DNA of 39,027 nucleotides. Origin: Pseudomonadota bacterium (GTDB taxonomy: Bacteria > Myxococcota_A > Polyangia > Polyangiales > JAKSBK01). Position numbers and translations under genes: made by a program. The DNA is taken from assembly GCA_022361155.1 (NCBI GenBank), contig JAKSBK010000399.1, positions 1 to 39,027 on the forward strand. Direction: 5' to 3'. Below, in pieces: positions 15,435 to 30,867 of this stretch. Within the stretch, counting starts at the first letter, position 1. Every line of letters begins with the position of its first letter. The notes beneath the pieces are model-generated. The model was given only the letters and a program-made list of their open reading frames with translations. It did not search any database and was not told the DNA's origin.

Positions 15435-15450
15435 GACTGACATGTCAGTC
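15435..15450. promoter_or_regulatory. candidate TetR operator O2
   Basis: GACTGACATGTCAGTC is a perfect 16-base palindrome. With flanks, CTAGACTGAC-AT-GTCAGTCAC (15432-15452) matches operator O1 at every base but the central two. It ends 18 bases before the preferred ATG at 15469, and an alternative ATG at 15442 lies within it. Half-site-like TGTCAGAC and GTCAGAC sequences also occur at 15371-15387. A protein bound here would block transcription of the activase/dehydratase pair. The rest of the gap after 15239 shows a TTGACT at 15392 but no good -10. Confidence 0.7.
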
Positions 15451-15468
15451 ACTCCTGGTCTGGAGACG

Positions 15469-19170
<3,702 letters not shown>

Positions 19171-19206
19171 GTTGAGCGCCGGTCGGCGCTGTAGATGGAG
19201 AGCATC

Positions 19207-20855
<1,649 letters not shown>

Positions 20856-20859
<4 letters not shown>

Positions 20860-23660
20860 CGGCGGCCCTCGAGGCGCTGCTTTGCGCCCGCGCTGTCCGG
20901 TTTGAGCTTGAGCGCCGCCTGCCACGCCTGCCGGGCGCCTTGCTCGTCGTGAGTCAACGCCAGGGCGTCGCCGTGCAGGATCCAGTAGGCCGCGCGCCGC
21001 GGCCGCTTGCGCACGATCCCGATCGTGAAACGCACAGCTTCCGCGCCCTGGCCTCGCGTCAGATAGATCCGAGCCAGCCCAGCCATGGCGTGGTGGGCTT
21101 TGGGGTCCTGCTCGAGCACCTCGTGAAACGATCGCTCGGCGCCGTCGAGATCCCTGGCTCTGAGCTGCTGCTTGGCCCGCTTCATCAGGCCGGACACACT
21201 GGACACGCTTGTGCGCCCAGCCGGAGCCTTGCGCTGGCGCGTGGCGACCCGGGCAGCGGGAGGCGGGGCGGCAGGGGGTGGCCGGGCGCGAAGCTCGGTG
21301 TGCGCCTCCCCAGCGATCTCGGCGGCCGAAGCGGACGCGGGCTCACGCATCGCGGCGGGTGGTATTGCGCCACCTGCGGGACGAGGCCGCAGGGAAGGAT
21401 CCGGCCCTGCAGCGGCTTTGGCCACGCGATGGGCCTCGGCAGCAGCGGCCTCGGAAAGCCCCGGCAGCTCTACCTCCGGCGGAAAAGCGGGCGGGGTTGG
21501 TCCTTGCTCCGCCGGCTGGGTCGGGTTTATCCAAAGGGCAGCCACGCCTCCCAACATCACCATTGCCAGCGCCGCAACGACCATCCAGGCATAACGCGCG
21601 TGCACGCTGGCTCCCGCTGGCTTCGCGGGCAGCGCGTGCACAGGCTTCGCCCTCGAGGTCTCCCTGGAGCCCGACGCGGCCGGCGGCCGCAAGGTAGTCT
21701 GCTCGTCGGCGCCGGGTTCCGGTTCCTGCCTTGCGTGTTGGGAGCGTTCGTTTCCGGTGGAAGTTGCCTGAGGCTCCCGGGGTCGTTGGGACGAAAGCAC
21801 GGGGACGGCCACCGTGCCCGGCGGTGCGCTCGCGCCCGCCCGCTTCGCGGCAACCAGACCGGCGGGTGGCGGTGGTTCCCCGACGGCCGGAAACGCCGCC
21901 GAGCTAGGACGCTGGCTTTCCACGCTCGCAGCCGGCCGCTCGCCGTTGGACACGCTCTGCCGGAAACCCCCTGCGTCCCCAGCGCCACGCGTGCGCGAGG
22001 TACTCTGGGCCAGCTCTGCACCGCGCGAAGTCCCCTGGGCCGGCTCTGCATCGGTGGCCCGATCCGCTCCCACAGCAACCTCGGCCCCATCGCCCGCCGT
22101 TCCGGAATCCTGTGCTGGCTCGCCAGCGTGGGCCGCCCTTGAGCCGACTCGCGTTTCCGTGGTGTCCGACCAGGCCGCGCGAGGCGAGGCGCTGACCGCG
22201 GCTCGCGGCAGCTGCACGCCTTGCCCCGCCACACCAGCGGGCAGCACCGAGATCTTGATGGGTCTGGGCTCGGCCTCGCCCGCGCTCACCGCGTCGTCGA
22301 CGGGCAGCATGAGATTCGCGGACTCGGGCATGGCTCGCTGTTCCACACGCACGCGGCCCGACGCGATCGCCAGCAGCACAGACAAGGCGTTGGCGCCTTC
22401 GAAGGTCGTTCGCTGCGCGTCCTGAAGCTCGGCACGCGCGCCTACCACGAGACGCTCGGCGAGATCGAGCTCGAGCGTCACGCGCCGGTTGGCTATGGTC
22501 ACATGCAGCGTTCGACCGCTGCCCACCAGCGCCCTCAGCAAGCGCCCGGGACCCACCAGCTCGAGCCTCGTATCGAAACCATCGCGACCGCGCGCAAAAC
22601 TGCGCAGGCTTTCGTCAACCTCGACGATCGGCGCGATCTGCGCAGCCAGCCTGCCGACTGCGCGCCCCGAAACCGAGCTCGGCCACAGCTCTTCCCAGTC
22701 CGCGATGAGAACCGACGCCCAGCGCAGCCGTACGTCGGCGCGCAGCTTGCTGATAACCTTGAACCCCTCACGCTCGAAGCCGGCCTTGTCCAACACCACC
22801 ACGAGTGGGTCGAGACCACGAACCCGGGTCAGCGCGCTGCCGTGTCCGTCGGTAACGGCCACCACGGCTTGCTCCCTGCGCAGGGCCTGCGCGAGGGCGT
22901 CTGTCGCTGCCGGATCGTTGCTCACGAGCAGCACGCGCAGGCCAGCCAGCACGGCTGCGTCAGCAGCAGCCGACTGGCCGCTGGCGTCCAGGACGCGGAG
23001 ACGAGCGCTCAGCTCCTCCTGGAACTCGTACTCAAGCGGTTCCGCGCTTTCGACCAAGGGCCTGAGCCGCACCACGAAATCCTCGATGGCCTCGCTCACG
23101 GGGCGTCCTCCGGTGAGCACCAAACGCAGGGCCTGTGCCTTTACACAGGGATCTTGGGGATGGACCGATAGAATGCCGCTGCGAAGCGCGCCCGAGAGCG
23201 CGCCGATCAGCTCATCCAGGGTCGTTTCGACCAGCGGCCCGTGCATCCGGCCCGAACGATCGGGCAGCTCCCCCAACAGCTCGCTGATCTGCTGCGCCAG
23301 GGCGTCGGCGCTCGCCTGTCGCTGCAGGACCGCAACCGCGCCGTGTCGAAACGCCGTGAGGTCGCTCGCCAGACTCGCATCGTTCGCCAACAGCGCCACC
23401 GGAATCACCGCAGTCTGCACGTCGCCCGAAAGCGAGCGGAGCACTTGTGTGGCACCCCGACCCGAGGCCTGACCCACGAGCAGGACCAGGTCAGGCGCAA
23501 GCTCGTGCACAAGTTCGGGCGCGTGCTGCCCCGAGCAGGTCGCTACATGAAAGCTGCGACGTCGCAGGCCTTGGCACAGCGCCTCGACCATGGGCTCTCC
23601 GTCTCCGGCCAACAGGATCGTGCAAGCGTTGCGCGCGCGCGCGGTCTGCGCTGTAGCCAT
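20856..23660 (-). CDS. two receiver-like domains + DUF4388 + membrane segment + TPR protein
   Basis: A 934-residue multidomain regulator. In order: a receiver-like domain (about 10-130), a DUF4388/PATAN-like domain (145-220, TLDELIGALSGALRSGILSV), a second receiver-like domain (240-350), a second PATAN-like domain (360-440), a long Pro/Ala/Ser-rich linker, one membrane span (about 690-711, WMVVAALAMVMLGGVAALW), another linker, and two to three TPRs (818-930). The receivers lack a clear full acidic pocket, so phosphorylation is doubtful. The topology puts sensory domains in the cytoplasm and TPRs across the membrane. The ATG at 23660 has AGGGA upstream; a GTG at 23678 is an alternative. The function is unknown; such proteins are typical of myxobacteria. 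A 320-bp gap upstream (23661-23980) shows nothing I can name. Confidence 0.75.
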
Positions 23661-23980
23661 ATTTCCCTGTGACTCCACCTACTTGCCCCCGGAGCCGTTC
23701 CTAATAATGCGACCTTCTTGGTCCGGACACAACCAGCTGACCGATCCCGCCACCGAATGCGCCGGCACATACCCAACCCCGCAAGCCGCCATGGCGCCCC
23801 ATTCTTGGTGCGTCGCCGCGGACACCAGGGCCAGCGCGCACGGAGGAAGCGCTGGTTCCCGTTCACAATGGATGCCAGAGCGAGCGCGCCCGGAGAAAAA
23901 GCCGCAGGAATAGCGCCGCTACTTTGAGGACTTGTTCGAGGACGCAAGCCTCCTATGGCGTCGTTGTGGACAGGAGCTAG

Positions 23981-26086
23981 CTAGCTGGCGCGGGCCGCTC
24001 TGACCTGATTGCGCCCCCCATTCTTGGCGCTGTACAGGGCTCGGTCCGCCTGCTCGAACAAGCTGGTCTGGTCCGAGGCGTCCTCGGGATACGTGGCCAC
24101 GCCCAGCGAGCAGGTAACCCGCACCTTGCCCAATTCGGTTTGGATGACGGTGGCTTCAAGCGTCTCGCGCACCCGCTCGGCCAGCTGGAGCGCCCCTTCG
24201 GTGTCGGTCTCCTCGCACAGAAGGCAAAACTCCTCACCACCGAACCGCGCCACTACATCGGTCTCGCGCTTCAAATCCTTGAGCACCACGGCGAGCTGCC
24301 TGATGACGTGGTCGCCTGCTGCGTGACCGTACGTGTCGTTGACGCTCTTGAAGTGATCGATATCGGTGATGACGAGCGAGAGTCGACGGCCGAAGCGCTG
24401 TGCACTCTTGAGTTTCTTGTCGAACTCCTCGAGGAACGCTCGCTTGTTGTAGCAGCCGGTGAGGCCGTCGGTCGTTGCCAGCTCCTCGAGTCGCCGCACC
24501 GAAGCGGCGTTCGCGAGCGCGACGGCCAACTGGTTGGCCAGGGCCTGCAGGGTGAAGCGCGTTCCGTCCGAGAAGGCGTCCTTGCGGCGTGCGGCCAGCG
24601 CCAGCGTACCATTGGCCTGCTCGCGCACGATCAGCGGCAAGATCAGCACAGACCGCATGTGCTTGAGGTTGGCCTTGCGAGTGTAGACTGTCTGTTGCTG
24701 GTGATCGTACTCGCCGCGGTAGGGTAGATAATGGCGGTTCTTCACGGCCATGGCGGTGAGGGAGGCGTTATCCCTGAAGCTCAGATGCTCGAGGGCGCGA
24801 GCCCCTTCGCCCACCGCTCGCCGCACGGTGTGCCTGCGGGCCTTGGGGTCGTAGTGCGTGATCGCAGCGAAGTCGAAAGCCACCACGTCGGTGGCGGCCT
24901 CGAGCGCGGCGCTCCACACGTCGTCCGCGTTCAGCGCAGCACCCAGCGCCCGCGAAGCCTTGTGAAGAACGGTCTGCTCGTGCTTGGAACGCAGCAGCTG
25001 CACGAACACGCGTTCGTTCTCCAGCGCCCGCAGCGCATGGCCGGCCGCCTGCGCGAGCACCTGCTCCTCGTGCGCCTCGAATGGGCGATCAGCAAGCCGG
25101 TCCGCGCACAGCGCACCGCATACCTCGGAGCTTTCCCTGACCGGCACCGCGACGAAGGCGCGCACTGGCGCAGGCCCGCGGTAATAGCAGACGCCCTCGT
25201 AGCCGGGCCTGAGGTGCTCCAAGTTGGTCAGCTGACCTCTGCTGGCCGCGGCTCCGACAGCACCCTCACCGCAAGGGAACGGGCCCTCCGCCAGGTCGTC
25301 GCTGTCGGAGGCTGCCTCGGCGATGCGCAGCCGGGCCCCTGAGTCGTCCTTGAGCAGTAGCACGCACGTGTGCAGATCCAGTGTCTGCTTCAGCATTGCA
25401 AGCGTGTAATGCAGAAACTGGTGCACTTGATCGACGCTGGAACGAAACAAGCGTTCATCATCTCGGGCACTCTGGCTCGAGGCGCCGACCAGGCGGAACA
25501 GGCGAGCGTCCGCTTCGAGCTTGCGTTTGTGCTGGATCTGGTTGTTCCTGTACCTCAGCCGCATCCGGCCGAGCTCGGCACGCAACACGAGGAGATTGAG
25601 CGAGCCAAAGACCACAAGAAAGACCGCATGCAGCGCGAAGCCGTGGAGGTCTTGTCGCTGCTCGGCGAAGAAATAGAGACCGGCTTCGAAGAGCAGCGCG
25701 CTCAGCACCAACAACCGCCCCGAGCGTGGGCTCGACAACGACGTCAACAACGCGATCAGGATGTAGCCGGCTGGATGGGCGCGGCTCGTCAGTCCGCCTG
25801 CCACCTGCAGAACGGCGTGAAACGCGCCAAGCAGCAGCAGTCCGAGCTCGACGTTGAACCAGTCCTTGTTTCGAGCCTGATCGCCGCTCACACGTGCACC
25901 GGCCCGGCTGAAAAACACGGTCGTCCACACGAGCCCCACGATGACGTGTCCTGGTCCCAACTCCTCGGGCGACACCAGGAAGACCCCGAGCAGATCCAGG
26001 ACCGCCAAAGCGAGCGCGCACGCGTAGCCCACGCCGGCTCGTGCGGTCTTGCGCAGTGCCAGGGCGGTATGAACGAGCGTGGTCAT
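23981..26086 (-). CDS. diguanylate cyclase: membrane domain, two GAF domains, GGDEF
   Basis: A 701-residue enzyme making cyclic di-GMP from two GTP. About six hydrophobic spans fill residues 15-180; two GAF-like domains follow (about 210-370 and 380-520), then GGDEF (530-690). The active-site loop is GGEEF, a functional variant. Eight residues before it RETD gives the RxxD product-inhibition site, so feedback control is probably intact. LTGCYNKRAF and DIDHFKSVNDTYGHAAGD are further family motifs, and the SLGVATYPED segment closes the domain. The ATG at 26086 is preferred: upstream in-frame codons run into a dispersed repeat. A PilZ receptor gene lies at 33017. Confidence 0.92.
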   Translation of the reverse strand: MTTLVHTALALRKTARAGVGYACALALAVLDLLGVFLVSPEELGPGHVIVGLVWTTVFFSRAGARVSGDQARNKDWFNVELGLLLLGAFHAVLQVAGGLTSRAHPAGYILIALLTSLSSPRSGRLLVLSALLFEAGLYFFAEQRQDLHGFALHAVFLVVFGSLNLLVLRAELGRMRLRYRNNQIQHKRKLEADARLFRLVGASSQSARDDERLFRSSVDQVHQFLHYTLAMLKQTLDLHTCVLLLKDDSGARLRIAEAASDSDDLAEGPFPCGEGAVGAAASRGQLTNLEHLRPGYEGVCYYRGPAPVRAFVAVPVRESSEVCGALCADRLADRPFEAHEEQVLAQAAGHALRALENERVFVQLLRSKHEQTVLHKASRALGAALNADDVWSAALEAATDVVAFDFAAITHYDPKARRHTVRRAVGEGARALEHLSFRDNASLTAMAVKNRHYLPYRGEYDHQQQTVYTRKANLKHMRSVLILPLIVREQANGTLALAARRKDAFSDGTRFTLQALANQLAVALANAASVRRLEELATTDGLTGCYNKRAFLEEFDKKLKSAQRFGRRLSLVITDIDHFKSVNDTYGHAAGDHVIRQLAVVLKDLKRETDVVARFGGEEFCLLCEETDTEGALQLAERVRETLEATVIQTELGKVRVTCSLGVATYPEDASDQTSLFEQADRALYSAKNGGRNQVRAARAS

Positions 26087-26139
26087 CGCTGATGGGGTTT
26101 GGCGGCACCTGCGGTGCCTCGACTGTGGATCGGCCGCCC

Positions 26140-26275
26140 TCGCAGCCACCTCGGGCCTTGCGGTTCCCTATCGACCATGCGGTTCCCTATCGACCATGCG
26201 GTTTCCGATCGACCATGCGGTTTCCGATCGACAGGGCGCATCGAGGTTGGTGACCGCTGCGGGCAGACCACCCAG
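26140..26275 (-). repeat. dispersed repeat R3 with an internal array of four 19-bp units
   Basis: Four head-to-tail 19-bp units (26161-26179, 26180-26198, 26199-26217, 26218-26236; CGGTTCCCTATCGACCATG, the last two with TTCCGA and the last ending ACAGGG) sit inside an R3 element whose core is at 26246-26264 on the minus strand. The copy at 28082-28145 has the same flanks, including GGCCCGAGGTGGCT, but only one unit. The array lies just upstream of the diguanylate cyclase start. The rest of 26087-26367 shows no gene. Confidence 0.8.
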
Positions 26276-26367
26276 CCTTGTATGCGTTTAGCGGATGAAC
26301 CGACAAATGGTCAAGAAATCCACCATCGCGCCATGCGCCGAGCGCTGCCAGTAGCGTTTGCCGGGGA

Positions 26368-26652
26368 CTAGTGAGAGAATTGAAACACTATCTCGTTTCT
26401 GCGGATCATACCGAGCTCGTCGCGCGCGATTCGCTCGATAGCGACGGGATCGTGCTTCAGCCCTTCCACGAGCCGCTGCAGGTCTACCAGCTCACGACGC
26501 GCGCGCTGGTTGGCACGCTTGACCTGCTGCAACTCTGCACGCAAGGCCCGATAACGAGGCAGCCCCTGCTCGTCCAACATGCGCAAGGGTACTGCCACGG
26601 CAGCAAAGACCAGTACTGAAAACGGTAGCAGCCAACCAAACGTATTGCGCAT
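26368..26652 (-). CDS. ftsB: septum formation initiator, FtsB/DivIC-like
   Basis: A 94-residue bitopic cell-division protein. One N-terminal membrane span (FGWLLPFSVLVFAAVAVPL) is followed by a coiled coil (RALRAELQQVKRANQRARRELVDLQRLVEGL, split by family numbering) and the closing motif DPVAIERIARDELGMIRRNEIVFQF, typical of FtsB. In E. coli FtsB joins FtsL and FtsQ to activate septal wall synthesis. The ATG at 26652 has AGGA six bases upstream; 26676 is an alternative. The gene is divergent from hrcA, with 213 bp between. Its TAG stop is part of a CTAG, as at other genes here that abut repeats. Confidence 0.82.
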   Translation of the reverse strand: MRNTFGWLLPFSVLVFAAVAVPLRMLDEQGLPRYRALRAELQQVKRANQRARRELVDLQRLVEGLKHDPVAIERIARDELGMIRRNEIVFQFSH

Positions 26653-26801
26653 CGGATGTCCTGGACGCAATAGCATGCGCCAAAGCTCGGCTTTTGGCCA
26701 AGTTCTGGCAAGACGGTGGCTGGTGGCGCGACGCGGCCAAGCTTGACACGCGCGTGCGCACCACGCAGGGTGCTGCCATGCTTGGGGTATAACTCATCTA
26801 T

Positions 26802-26831
26802 TTCGCCGGTTCTGACTTCGCCGGTTCTGAC
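26802..26831. repeat. tandem duplication of 15 bp upstream of hrcA
   Basis: TTCGCCGGTTCTGAC occurs twice head to tail, ending 34 bases before the hrcA start codon. It could affect the promoter or leader of hrcA. No CIRCE inverted repeat (TTAGCACTC-N9-GAGTGCTAA) is seen between ftsB and hrcA. Confidence 0.8.
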
Positions 26832-26865
26832 CATCGCTGGCTATGCCCTAGACCCCATCTTCCGC

Positions 26866-27930
26866 ATGCAAGACGTCGGTGAGCTCAACGATCGCGCTCG
26901 AAGAATCCTGGTCGCTGTGGTCAAGGAATACATCGCCACGGCCGAGCCCGTAGGGTCTCGCGCGGTTTCACGGCGCTACGAGAGAACGCTTTCCGCAGCA
27001 ACCATCCGCAGTGTCCTGGCAGACCTCGATGAGCTGGGATACGTGACTCAGCCGCACACCAGCGCGGGTCGCGTCCCGCTCGAGCGCGGATTCCGGCTTT
27101 TTGTCGACGCGTTGGTCCAGCTCCAGCAGGTCAGTGATCTGGAGCGAAACACCATCGAACAAAGCGTTGTTCAGCTGCGCTCTGGAGGCCCAGACGCGAT
27201 GCGAGCCATCGGCCAGGCGCTGTCAGAGCTCGCGGGTGCGGCCGCCCTCGTGCTGCCCCCCGGCCCGGAACAGGAGCCCTTGGCCCAGCTGCGTTTCGTG
27301 GTTTTGCAGGGCCGCCAGGTACTCGCTGTAATCGTGACGACGTCGGGCACCATCGAAAACCGAATCCTGGAGATCGAGGCTCAACTCAGCCTCGACGAAA
27401 CCGAGCGAATCCATAACTACATGGAGCAATGGTTGGATGGGCGCACCCTGAAGGAGCTGCGGGACGCGGTCGCGCAGGCGGCCCTCGGTGAGTGTGGCCG
27501 AGTGCGTGCCCTGAGTCGACGCGTTGCCGAGCTGCTCACGAGGACGCTTGATTGCGGCCGGCGATCCGAGAGCCTGCTCGTGGAAGGCGAGGCTGCGCTT
27601 TTCGAGCAGCCCGAGTTCGCGGAGGTCGAGCAGGTGTGCGATGTGCTGAATGCACTCAAGGACCGGGAGCGACTGCTCGAGCTTCTGGATCGCACCCTGG
27701 CCGCCGAGAAAGTTCAGGTGTGGATCGGTTCCGAGCTTCCCTTCGAAAACCAGCACGTGGCCCTGAGCGCGATCACGGCTGGCTACGGTCAACCCGGGCG
27801 ACCGGCCGGCAGCGTGGCGCTTCTCGGGCCGGCACGCATGGACTACGGGCGACTCATGCCCCTGGTCAAATTCACAGCCGAAGCCATGGGGGTCTTGCTG
27901 ACCGAGCGGAAACCACGGGGGTCATGCTGA
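26866..27930 (+). CDS. hrcA: heat-inducible transcription repressor HrcA
   Basis: A 354-residue repressor of class I heat-shock genes, which binds CIRCE and is kept folded by GroEL in model species. The N-terminal winged-helix region is canonical: LNDRARRILVAVVKEYI, AEPVGSRAVSRRY, ATIRSVLADLDELGYV and PHTSAGRVP. The ATG at 26866 begins three residues before the usual LN(E/D)RAR start; longer frames to 26716 are not family-like. C-terminal segments LLGPARMDYGRLMPLVKFTAEAM match the effector domain. It heads hrcA-grpE-dnaK, though about 400 bp of repeat-bearing DNA lies before grpE. Confidence 0.93.
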   Translation: MQDVGELNDRARRILVAVVKEYIATAEPVGSRAVSRRYERTLSAATIRSVLADLDELGYVTQPHTSAGRVPLERGFRLFVDALVQLQQVSDLERNTIEQSVVQLRSGGPDAMRAIGQALSELAGAAALVLPPGPEQEPLAQLRFVVLQGRQVLAVIVTTSGTIENRILEIEAQLSLDETERIHNYMEQWLDGRTLKELRDAVAQAALGECGRVRALSRRVAELLTRTLDCGRRSESLLVEGEAALFEQPEFAEVEQVCDVLNALKDRERLLELLDRTLAAEKVQVWIGSELPFENQHVALSAITAGYGQPGRPAGSVALLGPARMDYGRLMPLVKFTAEAMGVLLTERKPRGSC

Positions 27931-28081
27931 CCAGCCAGCAAGCGCCCCCCTTACGTGCTAGCGCGGCCGCGGGTTCAGGGCCGGCTCTGCGATAGGTCGC
28001 GGCCGCAGCTCGCGCATCCATGCGCAGCCACACCCCTCAAGTGGTTGGGAAGCCGGCCGATTGTAGCGGAGCAACGTCTTG

Positions 28082-28145
28082 GCCCGCATCGGTCACCAAC
28101 GTCGAGCCGCCTTGTCGGTCGAGAACCGCCAGGCCCGAGGTGGCT
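28082..28145 (+). repeat. dispersed repeat R3, copy between hrcA and grpE
   Basis: The core GCCCGCATCGGTCACCAAC (28082-28100) and the downstream AACCGC and GGCCCGAGGTGGCT blocks match the inverse of 26147-26264. The whole 27931-28326 gap (396 bp) is open in several frames but has no recognisable protein. I see this repeat and otherwise nothing to name. It lengthens the grpE reading frame falsely to 27955. Confidence 0.65.
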
Positions 28146-28326
28146 AGCCCATGTTGGATGGACTAGCCCCGGTGGATTTGGGTATGCGGGTCGGTTCGCC
28201 ACGGCGGTTGTCCGCGGCGTTGCGGCTGGTTATCTTGGGCCGGACCAGCAACTCGCGGCGCATGTGGGGTCTCATCGTACCCCAGCCGGGCCAGTGCGCC
28301 GCTTAGCCAAAGGACGGCGTGAATCG

Positions 28327-29019
28327 GTGGACCAAAGCGAAAGTCAGTCAGGTTCCTCAGACAACGGCATGGGCGCCTCGGAATCTGCCCCGGAGCAACC
28401 CGAAGCGGGGCCCCCTGCCAGCCAGCCCGCTTCGGGCGAGCCAGAAACGCAGGATACGGCATCCGGGGCCGGTGAACCCCAAGGCGGACACGAGCCGGCC
28501 GAGCCGGATCCGGGTCCCCTGGTCGAGCTGGCGGCTGAGCACCGGCGCCTAAAGGACCAGCTACTGCGAACCGCAGCCGACTTCGACAACTTCCGCAAGC
28601 GCTCGCGGCGCGACGTCGAGGACGCGCGGATACGCGGCGCCGAAGACGCCATCCGCGAGTTCCTGCCCGTGGTAGACAACCTCGAGCGGGCGATCGCCGC
28701 AGGCAAGGACGCGGTCGAGGCGAAGGCCATTCTGGAGGGCGTTCAGATGGTGCTCAAGCTGTTCGAGGATGCCAGCCAGCGGATGGGACTCAGGCGTATT
28801 GAAGCCGTCGGCTCAGCCTTCGATCCAACCCGGCACGAGGCGATCCAGCAGCTCGAAAGCGCAGAGCACGAACCGGGGAGCATCATCACTCAGGTTGCGC
28901 CCGGTTATCTCTTCGGGGAGCGGCTGCTGCGAGCCGCCATGGTCGTGGTGGCGCGCAGGCCCAGTTCGGCGACCCCTGCAGGCAGCGAGGAAGAAGGAGA
29001 GCAGAACGACCCATCATGA
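28327..29019 (+). CDS. grpE: nucleotide exchange factor GrpE
   Basis: A 230-residue co-chaperone that releases ADP from DnaK. After an acidic, Pro/Ser-rich N-terminal tail comes the long helix ([18 protein letters not shown] and onward) and the family signature near [14 protein letters not shown], then [21 protein letters not shown] chose the GTG at 28327 because it opens the acidic tail usual for GrpE; an ATG at 28369 is also possible, and upstream codons lie in repeat DNA. The stop overlaps the dnaK start (ATGA), so the pair is translationally coupled. Confidence 0.9.
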   Translation: MDQSESQSGSSDNGMGASESAPEQPEAGPPASQPASGEPETQDTASGAGEPQGGHEPAEPDPGPLVELAAEHRRLKDQLLRTAADFDNFRKRSRRDVEDARIRGAEDAIREFLPVVDNLERAIAAGKDAVEAKAILEGVQMVLKLFEDASQRMGLRRIEAVGSAFDPTRHEAIQQLESAEHEPGSIITQVAPGYLFGERLLRAAMVVVARRPSSATPAGSEEEGEQNDPS

Positions 29020-30851
29020 GCAAAGTCATCGGCATCGATCTGGGAACCACCAACAGCTGTGTCGCCGTGATCGACAACGGAGAGCCCGTCGTGATTCCCA
29101 ACTCCGAGGGCAGCCGCACCACGGCCTCTGTCGTTGGCTTTACCCAGGGCGGCGAGCGGCGCGTGGGGCAGATCGCAAAACGGCAGGCGGTCACGAACCC
29201 CGAATGCACGGTGTACAGCGTCAAGCGCCTGATGGGACGCAAGTTCGACAGCGAGGAAGCAAAGCGGCACGCGGCCCACGTCCCCTACCAGGTCGTTGCC
29301 GGCGACAACGCCGATGCCGCGGTGCTGGTCCATGGCAAGCAGCACTCTCCGCCCGAAGTTTCGGCGATGATCTTGCGTGCGATGCGTGAAGTTGCCGAAG
29401 ACTACCTGGGCCATGGCGTGAGCGAAGCCGTGATCACGGTTCCGGCCTACTTCGACGATGCCCAGCGACAGGCAACCAAGGCCGCGGGGCGCATCGCGGG
29501 ATTGAAAGTCAAGCGCATTATCAACGAACCGACTGCTGCCTCGCTCGCCTACGGTCTGGAGCACAAAGGGGCCCAGCGCATCGTGGTATACGATCTGGGA
29601 GGTGGTACGTTCGACGTTTCCGTGCTCGAGATCTCGGCGGGCGTGTTCAACGTGCGCTCGACCTGCGGCGACACGCTGCTCGGAGGTGAGGACTTCGACC
29701 AACGCGTGATCGAGTACCTCGCGCAGGGCTTCGAGAAGGACACGGGCATCTCCTTGCTCTCTGACCGGATCGCGTTGCAGCGTCTGAAGGAGCAGGCCGA
29801 GCGTGCCCGGCATGAGCTTTCGAGCTCGCTCGAAACCGAGATCAACCTCCCGTTCATCGCTGCCGATCGGTCGGGTCCCAAACACCTCGTGCGCACGCTC
29901 AAGCGAGCGGAGCTGGAGCTGATGGTGGACGACCTGGTGGAGCGCACGCTCAAGCCCTGCCAGCAGGCGCTCGACGATGGGTGCCTGAGCAAGGACGAGA
30001 TCGATGCCATCATTCTCGTGGGTGGGATGACGCGCATGCCCCTCGTGCAGAGACGCGTCCAGGATTTTTTCGGCAGGACGCCCAGCAAGGACGTGAGCCC
30101 CGACGAGGTGGTGGCAGTCGGTGCGGCCTTGCAGGGAGCAGCGTTGGGCGGCCAGATGGACGAAGTGCTCCTGCTCGATGTAACGCCGCTTTCGATCGGT
30201 GTGGAAACGGGCGGTGGCGTGTTCCACAAGCTCATTCCACGTAACACCACCGTACCCACCCGAAAGGGTGAGATCTTCACGACGAGCCTCGACAACCAGG
30301 CCTTCGTCCCCGTGCACGTTTTGCAGGGCGAACGCAACATGGCAGCCGATAACACCACGCTCGCCAAATTCGAGCTGGCGCCCATCCCTCCGGCTCCTCG
30401 TGGAGTGCCGCAGATCCAGGTGAGCTTCGACGTGGATGCCAACGGCATCGTTCACGTATCTGCGAAGGACCTGGGCACGGGACGCGAGCAGTCGATCCGC
30501 GTCACCTCGGCGAGCGGGCTGTCGGAGGCCAAGATCCAGCGCCTGATCGACGAGGCCGAAAGCTACCGGCAAAGCGACGCCAAGCGCCGGGAGCTCGCCG
30601 AGCTGCGCAACAGCGCGGAAGCCCTACTCTACAGCAGCGAAAACGCGGTACGGGAGTGCGGTGACCTCGTTCCCGCCGATGTCATCCAGGCTGCGCAGGC
30701 AGACATCGAGATGCTGCGCGAGCACCTCGACGCGAACGCCGATGCGATCGCCATCCGCGAAGGGTTGCAACAGCTGGAGATCAGCGCCTACGCAATCGCC
30801 GACGCGATGTACGGCGCCGACAGCGAAGAAGAGGCCGCCACTACGGAGTGA
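29016..30851 (+). CDS. dnaK: chaperone DnaK (Hsp70)
   Basis: A 611-residue Hsp70. ATPase motifs: [13 protein letters not shown] at the start, [24 protein letters not shown] and [10 protein letters not shown]. The substrate-binding half begins at the [17 protein letters not shown] linker and has the usual beta-sandwich ([18 protein letters not shown]). It is somewhat shorter than E. coli DnaK (638) and ends EEEAATTE rather than the EEVK/EEVD-like tail, so the helical lid and tail are reduced. It follows grpE by overlap. No dnaJ follows; instead an ArsA-type ATPase begins 17 bp later. Confidence 0.96.
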   Translation: MSKVIGIDLGTTNSCVAVIDNGEPVVIPNSEGSRTTASVVGFTQGGERRVGQIAKRQAVTNPECTVYSVKRLMGRKFDSEEAKRHAAHVPYQVVAGDNADAAVLVHGKQHSPPEVSAMILRAMREVAEDYLGHGVSEAVITVPAYFDDAQRQATKAAGRIAGLKVKRIINEPTAASLAYGLEHKGAQRIVVYDLGGGTFDVSVLEISAGVFNVRSTCGDTLLGGEDFDQRVIEYLAQGFEKDTGISLLSDRIALQRLKEQAERARHELSSSLETEINLPFIAADRSGPKHLVRTLKRAELELMVDDLVERTLKPCQQALDDGCLSKDEIDAIILVGGMTRMPLVQRRVQDFFGRTPSKDVSPDEVVAVGAALQGAALGGQMDEVLLLDVTPLSIGVETGGGVFHKLIPRNTTVPTRKGEIFTTSLDNQAFVPVHVLQGERNMAADNTTLAKFELAPIPPAPRGVPQIQVSFDVDANGIVHVSAKDLGTGREQSIRVTSASGLSEAKIQRLIDEAESYRQSDAKRRELAELRNSAEALLYSSENAVRECGDLVPADVIQAAQADIEMLREHLDANADAIAIREGLQQLEISAYAIADAMYGADSEEEAATTE

Positions 30852-30867
30852 TGGCATAGTTGGACCC

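Noticed and set aside
26677-26865. CIRCE operator before hrcA
   Set aside because: No TTAGCACTC or GAGTGCTAA inverted repeat is present in the intergenic region, only a 15-bp direct duplication.
27955-28326. Extended N-terminus of GrpE from an ATG at 27955
   Set aside because: The extra 124 codons cross repeat R3 and do not resemble GrpE. The acidic tail starting at 28327 does.
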